NCBI RefSeq assembly: GCF_016808335.1
Contig: NC_053142.1
Span: 2,555,802-2,619,801, forward strand
DNA from: Panicum virgatum
Taxonomy: Eukaryota > Streptophyta > Magnoliopsida > Poales > Poaceae
Length of the DNA stretch: 64,000 nt
Reading direction: 5' to 3'
A program made the translations under genes and the position numbers. This document shows, one piece after another, positions 12,577-23,372 of the stretch (the stretch's first letter is position 1; each line of letters begins with the position of its first letter). A model generated the notes under the pieces. That model was not told the origin of the DNA and made no database searches. It saw only the letters and a program-made list of their open reading frames with translations.

Positions 12577-13019
12577 TAGCGATGGCAACAGAGCGGGTTC
12601 GGGTCAGATATCCGCGGGTTTCGGGTCTAGCGGATTCGAGTTCAGGGATGATTTCTCACCTACGGTTTTCGGGTTCGGGTTCAGGTTTGGTTTTTCATTG
12701 TGGATACCAAATGGATAATTGTTTTGAATAAAAACTCATATTTTATAGTATACTTAATAACAACTTAGTTTATTCTAAATTGATTTAGAAAATTATTTAC
12801 TATTTATTGCCTCTTGTTTACATGTGTGAATGTTATATATGTCATGTATATGTTTATAGGAAATACTTATTGCTCTTACTATATTGCCATATAAAATGGA
12901 TTTCGGGTATCCAATTGGGTTTCGAGTATCTGTAGGTTCGGTTTTGGGATGAATTTTCAAGTTTGAGTTTCGGTTTTGGGTGCCCAAACCGATCCGAACC
13001 CGACCCGTTGTCATCCTTA
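12577..13019. mobile_element. hAT-like MITE
   Basis: 443 bp with related terminal inverted repeats: left TAGCGATGGCAAC and right, reversed, TAAGGATGACAAC. Both continue into CGGGTTCGG-type repeats. The flanking 8-bp duplication GTTGCACT (12569-12576) and GTTTTACT (13020-13027) matches at six of eight bases. No transposase is present, so it is non-autonomous. Confidence 0.7.
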
Positions 13020-13027
13020 GTTTTACT

Positions 13028-13623
13028 CTTGAAAAGTATTTACATATATCCATCTCTTAGATACAACTGATAGCTACAGGCAGAAAAGACGTTCTTCCTG
13101 GTGTTCTACTAGTACATATAGTTGGCAAATTCAGTTGAGAAGAAGACACGATCGCCGGCTGCTGCCATCAGCGTGTCATTATCAAGTGCGTGCGTACGTC
13201 TTTGCTGGTCCCATGCATTCAGTGTAAGTCAATTCAGTTCTCGTATATGGTTAATTGGCCGTCTGGTTATCAATTAGCTTGTTTTGGGTGATTGGTCAAA
13301 CCATGGCCGTGCATGCTGGTTGACAAACACGTCGTCGTACTCGTATAGCTAGGTATATGGCTTTCTCATGTTGAGATTAATTGGTTAACCAGGCCGGGCG
13401 AGATCCTAAGCTGATCAGATGCCACCATGCATCCGGGCGTTGGCATTAATTAGTACGTACACTCTTCCTTTCTTTCTCTACCAAATTAGATATAATGTAC
13501 TACGTACATGCATACTCTCTCTTGCTACTACGGTACTACCCATTGTGAGATTGTTCGTTCTTCTCTGTTACTAGATTGTTCATTCTATGTTACTACTTAA
13601 TCTCACTTGGAACTATATATCTA
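13028..13623. other. Intergenic, nothing recognised
   Basis: AT-rich spacer between two MITEs. No open frame, RNA gene or repeat boundary could be supported. Confidence 0.5.
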
Positions 13624-13900
13624 CTCCCTCACTCCGAAAATATAAGCATTTTTAGTTTGTCCTAAGTCAAACTGTTATGAGTTTAATCAAGTTTTTTTAG
13701 AAAGTGCTAATATTTTGAATGTCAAATAAAAATAATTAGATTCCTTGTGAAATATATTTTCATAATTTATTTATTTGATATGTAAGATGCTAATTTTTTC
13801 TCTATAAATTTAGTTAAATTTAGACTACTTTAACTTAGGACAAAACAAAATGCTTTACATTCCAAAAAAATAAATACTTTAGGTTTCAGGACAGAGAGAG
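13624..13900. mobile_element. Stowaway (Tc1/mariner) MITE
   Basis: 277 bp flanked by TA (13622-13623 and 13901-13902). The left end CTCCCTCACTCCG pairs imperfectly with the right end CAGGACAGAGAGAG. The interior has the AT-rich symmetric layout of this common grass family. Confidence 0.75.
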
Positions 13901-14241
13901 TATGATTATATTATTATTGGGACTTGTGCAGAAAACAATAAGTTTGTTTCTTCAGTTGTTATACTCCACGCAAGCCCACATGCATGTAAGATTTGATGAC
14001 ATTTAATTTATATAGCTAGGCTTCTTTTAATTCTGAAATCTTATGGCACATGGGAGTAAGCTAGGTTGACTCAGCATGGTGGTTAATTAATTTGGCCCCC
14101 CTATGAGCGTCAAATATTGCAGGGAGATCAAGCTGCCAACAGAAAGTATATAGGATTGATGTCTTGCAGGTTATCTCATATTTGGCACTTAAAATATTTG
14201 GTGATATAGAAGGGCCTAGGAGCATGAGGAAAGAGAACGTA

Positions 14242-14477
14242 CTCCCTCTGTCTCACGAAGAATGCAGTTCTAGTTTTTTCTTAAAAAACCAAATTAGAGC
14301 ATGGCATGAAAAGAATCACATTCTCATTTGTTGACCAGGCGTAGTTAATTTGGCAAGCAAATAAAATCTGACCACTTAATTAGATAGGTAGTTGAGATTC
14401 AATCCCTAAAGTTACACTTTTTATAAGATTTTTTTTTCAAATGTTAGCATTGTACTTCTCATGGGACGGAAGGATAG
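14242..14477. mobile_element. Stowaway-like MITE
   Basis: Starts CTCCCTCTGTCTCACG after TA (14240-14241) and ends CATGGGACGGAAGGATAG before TA. The ends are imperfect inverted repeats. Length is 236 bp with no coding capacity. Confidence 0.65.
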
Positions 14478-14627
14478 TACATGTATATACGTTGACCCGC
14501 GTACTGGATCGTATGTGAAATCATTTGACAACTTTGCTCCAAATGCAACGCTTGATTGTCAGCGAGAAAAAAAAATAAACAGCAGCGAGGAAGACGAATG
14601 GGTCAAAAGGATGCTCTAGGGGTGCCG

Positions 14628-14820
14628 CCTTTAGAGCAAGGATTATGGTTTAGCCGGCTGCTGGCTGTATAAATGCCACCGTAAAGAGGATTTAATAGAA
14701 CAACCTCAGCAGCAACCAGCGGCGCAGCACATGCACCAATAGAAGTTGCATGCGCGCCCATCCGCCTGCGGCGCTTCGCCATCCACCTGCTGTACGCTCT
14801 CTTCTTTTCTCTCACTCACT
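14628..14820. repeat. Possible one-ended MITE fragment
   Basis: Begins TTAGAGCAAGGATTA, the same terminal motif as the complete MITE at 15402-15634. No matching right end is found before 14870, so this looks like a truncated relative. Confidence 0.3.
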
Positions 14821-14871
14821 GCGTTGATTTTTTCTGACGTGGCTGTACTCCCCGCCGGCCTTGCTGCCTTA

Positions 14872-15114
14872 GGTCTGGTTTAGTTACCTTCAAAATTTTA
14901 AAACTTTACAAGATTCCTCATCATATCAAATGTTTCAACGCATGCATAAAGTATTAAATGTAACTAAACAAAATAACTAATTACACAGTTTCTCTATAAT
15001 TTGCGAGACGAATCTTTTGTGCCTAATTAACCCATGACAAGATAATAATTATCAAATACAAATGAAAGTGTTACACTACTTTACGCCCAAAAATTTACGC
15101 ATCTAAATAGGGCC
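14872..15114. mobile_element. Tourist-like (PIF/Harbinger) MITE
   Basis: 243 bp with inverted ends GGTCTGGTTTAGTTAC and, reversed, GGCCCTATTTAGATGC. A TTA duplication flanks it at 14869-14871 and 15115-15117. It belongs by appearance to the abundant GGCC-TGTTTAG family of grasses. Confidence 0.7.
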
Positions 15115-15185
15115 TTATAATACTTGTTCTTGTTAGTTTGGTTTCCGACCAAGCAAGAACGCGATCGGATCGGTGCATGACTGAT

Positions 15186-15291
15186 GTGTTCGGCTGCTAG
15201 GCTGCTGCAGCTGCTTGCTGCTGGCAGCTAGGCGTTGGCGCGGCTGCTGCTGGCTGCTGCAGCTGCAGCCTACTCCCTAGCAGCCGAACAC
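15186..15291. mobile_element. Small foldback element with perfect 16-bp inverted repeats
   Basis: GTGTTCGGCTGCTAGG at 15186-15201 is exactly complementary to 15276-15291. The interior is rich in CTGCTG and CAGCTG words. No clear target duplication was found. Confidence 0.6.
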
Positions 15292-15401
15292 AGTGAAACT
15301 AACGAATGATGCGTCGTCCGTTCCAGAAAACAGAAACAAAAATAAGGGGGGCAGGGCCCTGCTCTGCTGCTTTGGAGTTTGGAGTACAGCTAGGTAGGTT
15401 A

Positions 15402-15634
15402 GAGCAAGTATTACAACGAGCTAGTAGCCGGCTAAATCCTATGTGGAGGAAAGAGAAAAGAAGAGAGAGAAGGTAGCAGGCGGCTCGCTTACCGCCCGGC
15501 TGGGAGAGGCATCTCAATCACTGCTCGTGGGCCTCCATCGCCTGAACCGCCAGCATCCAGCCTGCAATGGCGCGGAAGCAGGCGCAGAAGCAGGGCATGC
15601 AGCCGACCAGCGGGCTGGGTTATTGCGCTTGCTC
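15402..15634. mobile_element. MITE with GAGCAAG ends and TTA duplication
   Basis: 233 bp. The left end GAGCAAGTATTA pairs with the right end, reversed, GAGCAAGCGCAATAA. TTA flanks it at 15399-15401 and 15635-15637, as in PIF/Harbinger-type MITEs. Apparent open frames inside are not genes. Confidence 0.65.
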
Positions 15635-15637
15635 TTA

Positions 15638-16427
15638 GCCTTTCTGTCAGTACGTTTCCATCCTGCACAAGAAACTTGTGCACTACTAGTACTTAGGTAG
15701 TATATTCTTCTTCGATTCTGTTCCGTTGGCATCTCCTCTTCATCTTTTCTTTTTCTTTTTCCTCTCAAAACAAGTGTTCTTTTACCTTTCCTTTTCTCCT
15801 TTCACAAAAAAAAGACCTCTATAGATTGATTGAGACAAGAGCTACTGTGCCTTTGGGAGTGATCCCAAGTTCACTAACTTCTGTTTTTGGCGAATCAGCT
15901 TACCAAAACCCATGCATGTATGTACGCATAAATAGCGTACCTAGGATTTGGAGAAGAATATACCATAACAATTTTTATATATAATTCGGTATAATAATTC
16001 ATATACAAAACAGTATAATCCATATATTTGATTGTATGGCTAATAATTTTGGAATAGAATTTTAGTATGCCATGGTATATATGGCCACCCACTAGAAACA
16101 CCACTGGTAAATATGCGTGAAAATATTGAGCCTTAAAATCTAATTTCAGTCATTGGACTAGCACGCTACACCAATTTTGAGCCTTAAAATATGGAATCAA
16201 ATATTGAAGATCATCCAACTATTTAAACCGGATAAGTTTGGCCCTCTACGTGGAGTTATCCGACTCTTATTTGTTCATGTGTAATAGGGGTGACTACAAG
16301 CAATAAAACACTCGGAACATGAATGAATAATATCCCAAAGAAAACTCCAAATAGAGCACCAACATAAAAGTTAAATTTTTGAAAAGAAAATTAATTATTT
16401 GTAGTTTAAATATTTTTTTCTAATCTA
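15638..16427. other. Intergenic, nothing recognised
   Basis: AT-rich spacer without supportable genes or RNA genes. Confidence 0.5.
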
Positions 16428-16430
16428 TCT

Positions 16431-16632
16431 ATATAACTAATCCTGGTGCATTTCCTTGCACCAGGAGGTGGCCATGTCGGCAAGAATGTATGGGCCATCG
16501 GATCGGCCGATCCAACGACCAGAAACAATTATATATAACTAATCCTAGTGCATTTACTTGCACTAGGAGGTGGCCATGTTGGCAAGAATGTATGGGCCAT
16601 CGGATCGGCTGATCCAACGACCAGAAACAATT
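16431..16632 (+). repeat. Tandem 100-bp units, each with a 9-bp hairpin
   Basis: Unit A is 16431-16530 and unit B is 16533-16632, with only a few differences between them. Unit A has stem CCTGGTGCA/TGCACCAGG (16442-16465) and unit B has CCTAGTGCA/TGCACTAGG (16544-16567). The one arm difference (G to A) is matched by C to T in the other arm, so the pairing is kept. Confidence 0.85.
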
Positions 16633-17486
16633 CTAGGGCATTTGACCCATATGTGGGACCTGTCGACATGGGTCCCACATGTGGGCCCCACCATGGGCCT
16701 TGTAGGACCCGACAATGTGGGGTCCCACAAGTGGGCCCCACCATGAACCCACGGAACCCACAAGTGGGTCCCACCATATGTGGGGCCCACGGAACCAATT
16801 ATATGTGGGGCTTACTATAGTTTTTCAAATAAAAAAACCTCTGAACTCTGATAAAATCAACCCGCACTCTACCTACGTGGCTCCACATAAAACCCTATGA
16901 GCTTTGGTAAAATCAATTTGCACTCTACGAACAACAAATCCACAGAAAACACCCCATGACTTCTGCAAAGCCAAACCGCTTAATGTATATTGGTGATGGG
17001 TTAAATCGTCTTACACATTTACACACTGCATATACCACAACATTGACACGTATGATGACTGCCACATACAAGCTTTCTCGCTACGGACGCCTGGGGACGT
17101 AAATTTGGCGAAAAACCCCTAAACCTTCGGTGAAATCAACCCGCAGTCCATGGATGGAAATTTTACAAAAAAGCCCCCGGACTTTGTGAATATCTACAAA
17201 AGACCACCTAAACTTCAACGAAATCAACATGCACTCTATTGATGGCAGCTTTATAAAAAAAACTCTGGTCCTTGGCGAAACCAATCTGCACTCGACGAAC
17301 ATCAAATTTACAGAAAACCCCCTAGAGTTTTGCGAAACCAACCTCCTTAATGTGTATCCGTGACGGGTTTAATCGCCTCGCATATTTACACACTGCATAT
17401 ACCACAACATTAATACATATAATGACTGCCACGTACAAGCTTTCTCGCCACGAACGCATGGACGATCCGTAGACAAAATTTTATAA

Positions 17487-17524
17487 CCACACACACACAC
17501 ACATATATATATATACACACACAC
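17487..17524. repeat. (AC)n-(AT)n-(AC)n microsatellite
   Basis: Compound dinucleotide run near the 3' end of the Helitron-like element. Confidence 0.9.
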
Positions 17525-17568
17525 GTGACGGGCCTCTCGGGAGCGCCAACGGCGTAGCATTTTTCTAG

Positions 17569-19527
17569 TAATTTCTTAAAAATGATAACTATTGTTACCA
17601 TCCAAAGGATCCTGACGTTATGTCCATATATAACAAATCTTCCGGAGATGATAGATATAGTTAAGAATTAATCTATCAGATGAGAACGGCATACGCAGCA
17701 TGTATGTATCCAAACAAGCATGCATAATCGGTGGCAGCCTGTTACGTTCCATGTGCAGACGGGTCGCGGTTGGCTACAGCCCGGCTGGTCAAAACTATTT
17801 GAGAGGAGAGGAGAGTGATGCTGACTTTGGCTAGCTTTGATGTTGGGAATACTAGTTTTTTTTTGAAATTACATAATATAACTCACATATTTACAAGCAC
17901 GTATATTTATCTCTATGAATACACGTACACAAATTCTATCTATACAAGTATTTTTGAAGACTGAACCGGTAAATTATCGAAATTGACAAAGTCACTGTAG
18001 ACGTATCGATGTCGGCGAGAATGTCTACTACCACTAGAAGCATAACGCCGTCAAATATTAAAATATTAATTTCCATGTGGAGTCAGAACTACAGTAGAAT
18101 TTAAGATGCCAGCTATGTGACTCTTTCGCTACTTTTTTTTTTTGAATACTGACTCTTTCGCTACTTGATGTTGGGATTTCGAGCTGCCTTGCCTCGCCGC
18201 CGATGAAACGAATTAGAGCACACCGGCCGGTGTAGTACGACGTCGGGAGAGGTGGGCCCAGCCCATCTGAATTGAGAATAATAATAATATACACGGAGTA
18301 TATCTATCAGTTGGGCCAGTACGGCATGGGAGCAGAGCACCGCCGACCCAGCCCAGACCGAGCAAGGACAGAGAAGGCGTGTTGTGTTTGAATGGTTTGA
18401 CCACCGGAATCGGCAAGGTCATCCATCCCCACTCACTGATCACACGGCTACCAGGTCGGTCACTCACTCAGTACCAGCTGGATGGCAGCATCCGTTGCTT
18501 CACCCATGTAAGTACTACCTTAGCATCGGTCTTAAATAAAAAGGGGCACTTGTTTTGTTAAGTACTATGTACTAGGTAGCGATTAACCAGATTGTAACAG
18601 TCTAACAGATTGTACTACTAGCATTTGACTTGATGTCGCAAAAGCACTTGTCTTATAAAGCAGCAGTACATTAGCAGTCAGAGAACAGGTTGACAGAACC
18701 ACATCACTCCTCCTCAGGTTCAGAGTTGATCCACAGCGCATCGCCCACCCACGCTGCCTGAGCTGACAGAATCTCACTCACTCGTTTCTCAGTTCCGGCA
18801 GAGTCAAAGCTCCCGACAGCTCACAATAACGCGTTAACAACACATTGACAGAGGCAAGCAATGAAAAACAAAAATGACAAATAACCAGTAGCAGTAGTAG
18901 TAGTAACTGCTGCTGCTGCTGCTGCAGCAAACCCCTTCCGTTTCATTTTTTAGGAAAAAAAAAGAAAAAACTTTCCTTCCGCGGGTGATGCGCTGGGTTG
19001 CAACTGATTGCGAGCCAAAACACACGGCATTTGCAGGATTTGGGCTGCTGCTGCCAGATTTGGACGCCGTCTCGTCTCGTCTTCCGGCTGCCTTCTTCTT
19101 CTCCTTCCTCCGCGCTTCCCTTGATCGCTCGGTTTTCTTTTCTTGGTCAACGCACGGCGACCTCGCCTTCCCCTACCCCGGGTCAGGGGTGGCTTCTCTC
19201 CTCTTGTCTTCCTCCTCCGCCCCCCACCCCACGCCACCAACCCCGACCAAACTTGCTTGCCTTGTTTCTCTCTCTAGTCTCTCCCCTCCACCACCTCCGT
19301 CGGATTCGGGCCCCCAACTCCTGCTGCTGACTTCAACATCCCCCGCCATTCGCGCCATGATTATTCCTCCCCTCCTCCCCTGCCCTCAGAGCTGCTGCTG
19401 CTGCTACTACTAGATGCCCGCCCGTTGCTGATCCCCACCCCATCCCATCCCTTCCCTCCCTCCCAAGCCAAGCTCTTCCGCTCTTCCCTTCCCCTCAATC
19501 CAGCTCAATCCTCCCCAAGGGGCATTC
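17569..19527 (+). promoter_or_regulatory. Intergenic region and presumed promoter/5' leader of IRX9L
   Basis: About 17850-18060 contains a dispersed grass repeat (words such as 'gaaattgacaaagtcac'). TTATAAAG at about 18654 is a possible TATA box but far from the ATG. A (GTA)n/(CTG)n microsatellite lies at about 18890-18926. From about 19080 the sequence is strongly CT-rich up to the ATG, typical of a grass 5' leader. No transcription start can be fixed from sequence alone. Open frames here lack support as genes. Confidence 0.4.
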
Positions 19528-21519
19528 ATGGCGTCCATCCGCCGGCCGCACTCGCCGGCCAAGCAGCACCTGCTGCGCTACCACCACCCCTTCGCCTCCT
19601 CCTCGCCGCCCTCCTCCCCGCTCCGCCACTCCAGCTCCTCCTCCAGCTCCCTGAGGACCCACCACCACAACCTCTACCCGCACCCCTTCCTCTTCCTCTC
19701 CCGCCGCCCACTCCCGCGCTTCGCCGCCTTCTTCCTCCTCGGCTCCTTCCTCGGCCTCCTCCACTTCCTCTCCCACCTGCCCCACACCCCGCACATCCGC
19801 CCCGCGGACCCCGTCGCGGCCGCGGCTGGCCTCCGCCAACACCTACAACTCCCCATCCGGGTACCAGACGACGACGACGCCGATGACACAAGGAAAAAGC
19901 TGCTCATCGTCGTCACGCCCACGCGCGCCCGCGCCGCGCAGGCCTACTACCTCAGCCGGATGGGCCAGACGCTGCTCCTCGTCGACCCGCCCCTGCTCTG
20001 GGTCGTCGTGCAGGCCGGCGAGCCCACGCCCGAGGCCGCCGCCGCGCTGCGCCGCACCACCGTCATGCACCGCTACGTCGGCTGCTGCGACAACCTCAAC
20101 GCCTCCTCCTCCTCCTCCTCCTCCGCCGACGACCTCCGCCCGCGCCAGATGAATGCCGCGCTCGACCTCGTCGAGAACCACCGCCTCGACGGCATCGTCT
20201 ACTTCGCCCACGAGGAGGGCGTCTACTCCCTAGACCTCTTCCAACGCCTGCGCCAAATCAGGTACAGAACGAGCTCCCCTTCGATTCAGCTTCGCGTCCT
20301 TCAGATTAAGTTTTAGGAAAATTGATCTTGTCAAACACGCTGTACATTCAATTCCTTCTTCCGGATACCAAATAAAGCGACAGCGTGATGTCTGACCCAG
20401 TTTTAGGAAAAGCATCAGAGGAAGGAACCTTCCATTTGCTGCTGTGCTGTCTGAACTGACCGACTGAAATATCGAAACCACAGCTGCTGACGGAAGATAC
20501 ATAGGAGCTCAAAATTCTTACCATTTTTTTTCTGTTTTCGAGCTCGTTGCTAGGGTGGTAATTCATCCTGTATATTTAGTACTGTTGAGCTCAACAAATT
20601 TGGCTTTAAAGTCTGACAAGCAAAAACATGAGCAATAAAATATATAGAATGTTCTTGAGATAATTGGTTGCTGCATAGTATAAATCAGGCTGTTGACTTA
20701 TTGCAAACTCTTGTGATGATTAGGAGGTTTGGCACATGGCCTGTTCCAGTGGTCTCTGAAAACAGAAAGGATGGTGTGGTTCTGGAGGGCCCTGTGTGCA
20801 AGCAGAATCAAGTTGTTGGATGGCATACAAGTGAAGGTCACAGCAAGCTCCGGAGATTTCATGTTGCTATGTCAGGATTCGCGTTCAATAGCACCATGCT
20901 CTGGGATCCCAAGCTGAGGTCCCATGTGGCCTGGAATTCAATTCGCCATCCAGAAATGGTGAAAGAAGGCTTCCAAGTGAGTTGCATGTTTCTTTCTTCC
21001 CTTTTTTTTTATATGTATATATTCTGACTCCTCAGTTAGGACCATACAATGTTCTGTTCTCGTGCATCTGATCTGGAGACTACTCTTAATTCATTTTCTG
21101 AAGAATCTAAATAGAAAATTGATCTCCATTTTGTCTTTTCTCCACCATTATTATACAACCCTGGATATGCTAAATTTCATGAAAGTAAAAGGCTGCAGTG
21201 GAATAAAATAAGACTAAACAAATAGCTGTCCAGTGATCAAACACATGGTGATCGCCAAATGGAAGACCTAACTGCTCTCACGTTTGTACTTTGTTTCTGA
21301 TGCCTTTCTGCTTGCAGTATCACGGCTGAGATGGTTGTTACTTTGCAGGGAACCACGTTTGTAGAGCAACTAGTGGAGGATGAAAGCCAGATGGAAGGCA
21401 TACCTGCTGACTGCTCGCGTATAATGAACTGGCATGTGCCATTTGGATCTGAGAATCTTGCCTATCCTAAAGGATGGCGAGTTGGGACGAATCTGGATGT
21501 GATTATTCCTCTTAAATAG
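19528..21519 (+). CDS. IRX9L: IRX9-like family 43 glycosyltransferase (xylan backbone synthesis)
   Basis: Three exons: 19528-20261, 20724-20976 and 21349-21519, with GT/AG introns, giving 385 residues. The start MASIRR, the Ser/His-rich cytosolic tail and one membrane anchor (about residues 65-84) are followed by the GT43 domain (about 125-375). These show a type II Golgi protein. Family hallmarks seen are [57 protein letters not shown] and [14 protein letters not shown]9/IRX9L proteins act with IRX10 and IRX14 proteins in elongating glucuronoxylan or arabinoxylan. Where catalytic relatives have an acidic DxD-type metal site, this protein reads [10 protein letters not shown] (about 226-235). 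That fits the known idea that the IRX9 group may be structural rather than catalytic. Exon 1 is extremely GC-rich and exons 2 and 3 are not, the usual grass gradient. The substrate is inferred from the family. Confidence 0.93.
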
Positions 21520-23372
21520 TACCACCAGCTATGTTCAACAAAGCACTAACTCCTTTGACAGGTTAGTTTTGTTCCTTCCAGAAATTTGCTTTGGTTCTCT
21601 ACACATGGATGGGTTCTTAGTTGTTACATGCTTCAACTTGACGCTAGCATATATACAAAAGGGTTCTTCTGTTCCTTCTCGTTTGTCTTTAGTATTTCAG
21701 TGAGATCAACACCACAAATCACAGAAAGTGTGGCATCTCAACGCAGACTATATTAAATCAATTGACTTATGATTGTGACACATTTCAACTTTTATGATCT
21801 GCCTTGAGCCCATAAGGTTGATAACAGCCAGCTGTTACTGTCTATTTCCTCTTTGTTAGGTTCAAAACATAATTGTCATATCACCTATGCTTTTCATTTT
21901 TGCAATTCAAAAGGTGTTTGTTAGATTAGCTCTAGCTTTTTGGTAATATAATTCAGACCGTTACAAAAGCATCAAATTATCTGTAGGAGATTTGCTGACC
22001 TGATTGATTGGGACGTGATCCAAATTTTTAGTTGTTTGCATTAACCTCAGCTAATCATCGGTACTGTTTTTCAGGCATATACTGTAGAATTAAAAGCCAT
22101 GAAGCTTTGGCTTGAATAGTTCAGAGGAATCCCAGGGTTTGACTACTTTCAAGAAGCAGCTCCTGGAAAGAGGAGGCTTCAGGTTTTGCACAACCTCATG
22201 CAGAATTTCTGCTGTTATAGTCAGAATTTTTGGGAAATATTTTGTAGGATGAAATTAGTGCAGCATCACCAAAGAAGCCAGCCATTTCGCTGCAAAGCCT
22301 GTTCATTGTATTTGTACATGTTTGTATTCATTTTTTTAGTTCACAAGCCAAAAGGCGTTCTGCATAGTTACTGATTATTTCAGGAGTTTCAGTTAAAGCA
22401 TGAGTCATTTTATTTTGAAGTGCTGAATTTCTTGTTCTTGTGAGTGATCTGTAAAATGTGCTGAATTTCTTGTTCTTTTGTGATGATCAGTAAAAGCTAT
22501 TGTTGTACCAGATAGTAACCTGCTGTATTTCAGAGCAACAGCCAATATAAACGCAGTTTGTGTTCATTTTTGGTTCAAAAACAAAAAAAAAAGTATATTT
22601 ACAGAAGCTTACATCCTGTGCATATTGGATCGCCGCAGGAGCAGTAGCGCTGGGTTGTCTCGGGGGAGAGTAGTTCACTATTACTAGTCTCATCTTTTGC
22701 TGTTCTCGTAATGTGTAATACAAAACTAAATAGCAAAGGGGTGCGCTCTAGCACGTTGTAAAAACTCTTTCTTCTATCTTAATACAAAGATGCACAATTC
22801 TCTTGCGTATTCAATAAAAAAACATCCTGTGCATATTACTTCATATAAGTTCAATACAGGCGTCTCTCAATTTTTAGGGGCAGATAAAAATATTTTCTTC
22901 TGTTGAGATGCATGATATAAAAATCTTTTAGGCGTACAAAAAATATTGGCTGTGGTAATTTCAGGTTCAGAACATAAATATAAATAACACAAATGCATTT
23001 GACTACAACCCTGGGTACAGCACCACTGAGGGCGGGTTTTGGGGCTGCAAAAATATTGTTGAGATGTTTTGTCTGCGTACAAGTCCAAGTGTCCAACTTA
23101 GTAAAATAATGAGGATATCACCAAAATGCTCAGACCTAACACAAGTGGATGATCAAAACCTAGAAAGGATAACAATTAGGAATTAACAGTGAAGAAAAAT
23201 TATCATGGCAGACTGCATCCTGTCGGACAAAATACATGCAACAATGGTGTTCAGGAGCATGCATTGTAACTGAAATCTATCCAGTACCATCAGTGCCTAA
23301 CTCAGATTACAAGTTGTCATACAAAATTTCTTATCTAATCCCTCGAGCTATAAACTCCCAAACTCGCCTAAG
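21520..23372. other. 3' region of IRX9L and intergenic spacer
   Basis: Contains the 3' UTR of IRX9L (end not determinable) and that of EIF3M on the other strand. An AG acceptor-like site before 'gcatatactgtag' near 22076 suggests a possible 3' UTR intron. No additional gene is supported. Confidence 0.4.
22735..22831 (+). repeat. Possible LINE 3' tail fragment
   Basis: The phrase 'ctttcttctatcttaatacaaagatgcacaa', then a short A run, resembles the 3' ends of plant L1-type LINEs as I remember them. Too short to classify firmly. Confidence 0.35.

Larger units (their letters stand above)
16428..17568 (+). mobile_element. Non-autonomous Helitron-like element
   Basis: Starts TCTATATAACTAATCC after an A and ends TTTTTCTAG before a T (17569). 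This fits insertion between A and T without target duplication. A GC-rich hairpin GCGCC-AAC-GGCGT (17543-17555) sits nine bases before the terminal CTAG, as in plant Helitrons. The inside is built of tandem duplications: a 100-bp hairpin unit at the 5' end, GTGGGCCCCAC-type repeats (about 16640-16815), and diverged units of the type 'gaaatcaacccgcactcta' (about 16840-17460). No RepHel coding sequence is present. The 5' end is less certain than the 3' end. Confidence 0.55.

Noticed and set aside
12510..12731. Open frame of 73 codons
   Set aside because: It runs through the inverted repeats of the hAT-like MITE and has no protein-like features.
19425..20211. Several long open frames on both strands over IRX9L exon 1
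   Set aside because: Extreme GC content removes stop codons in all frames. Only the 19528 frame has family motifs and splices correctly.
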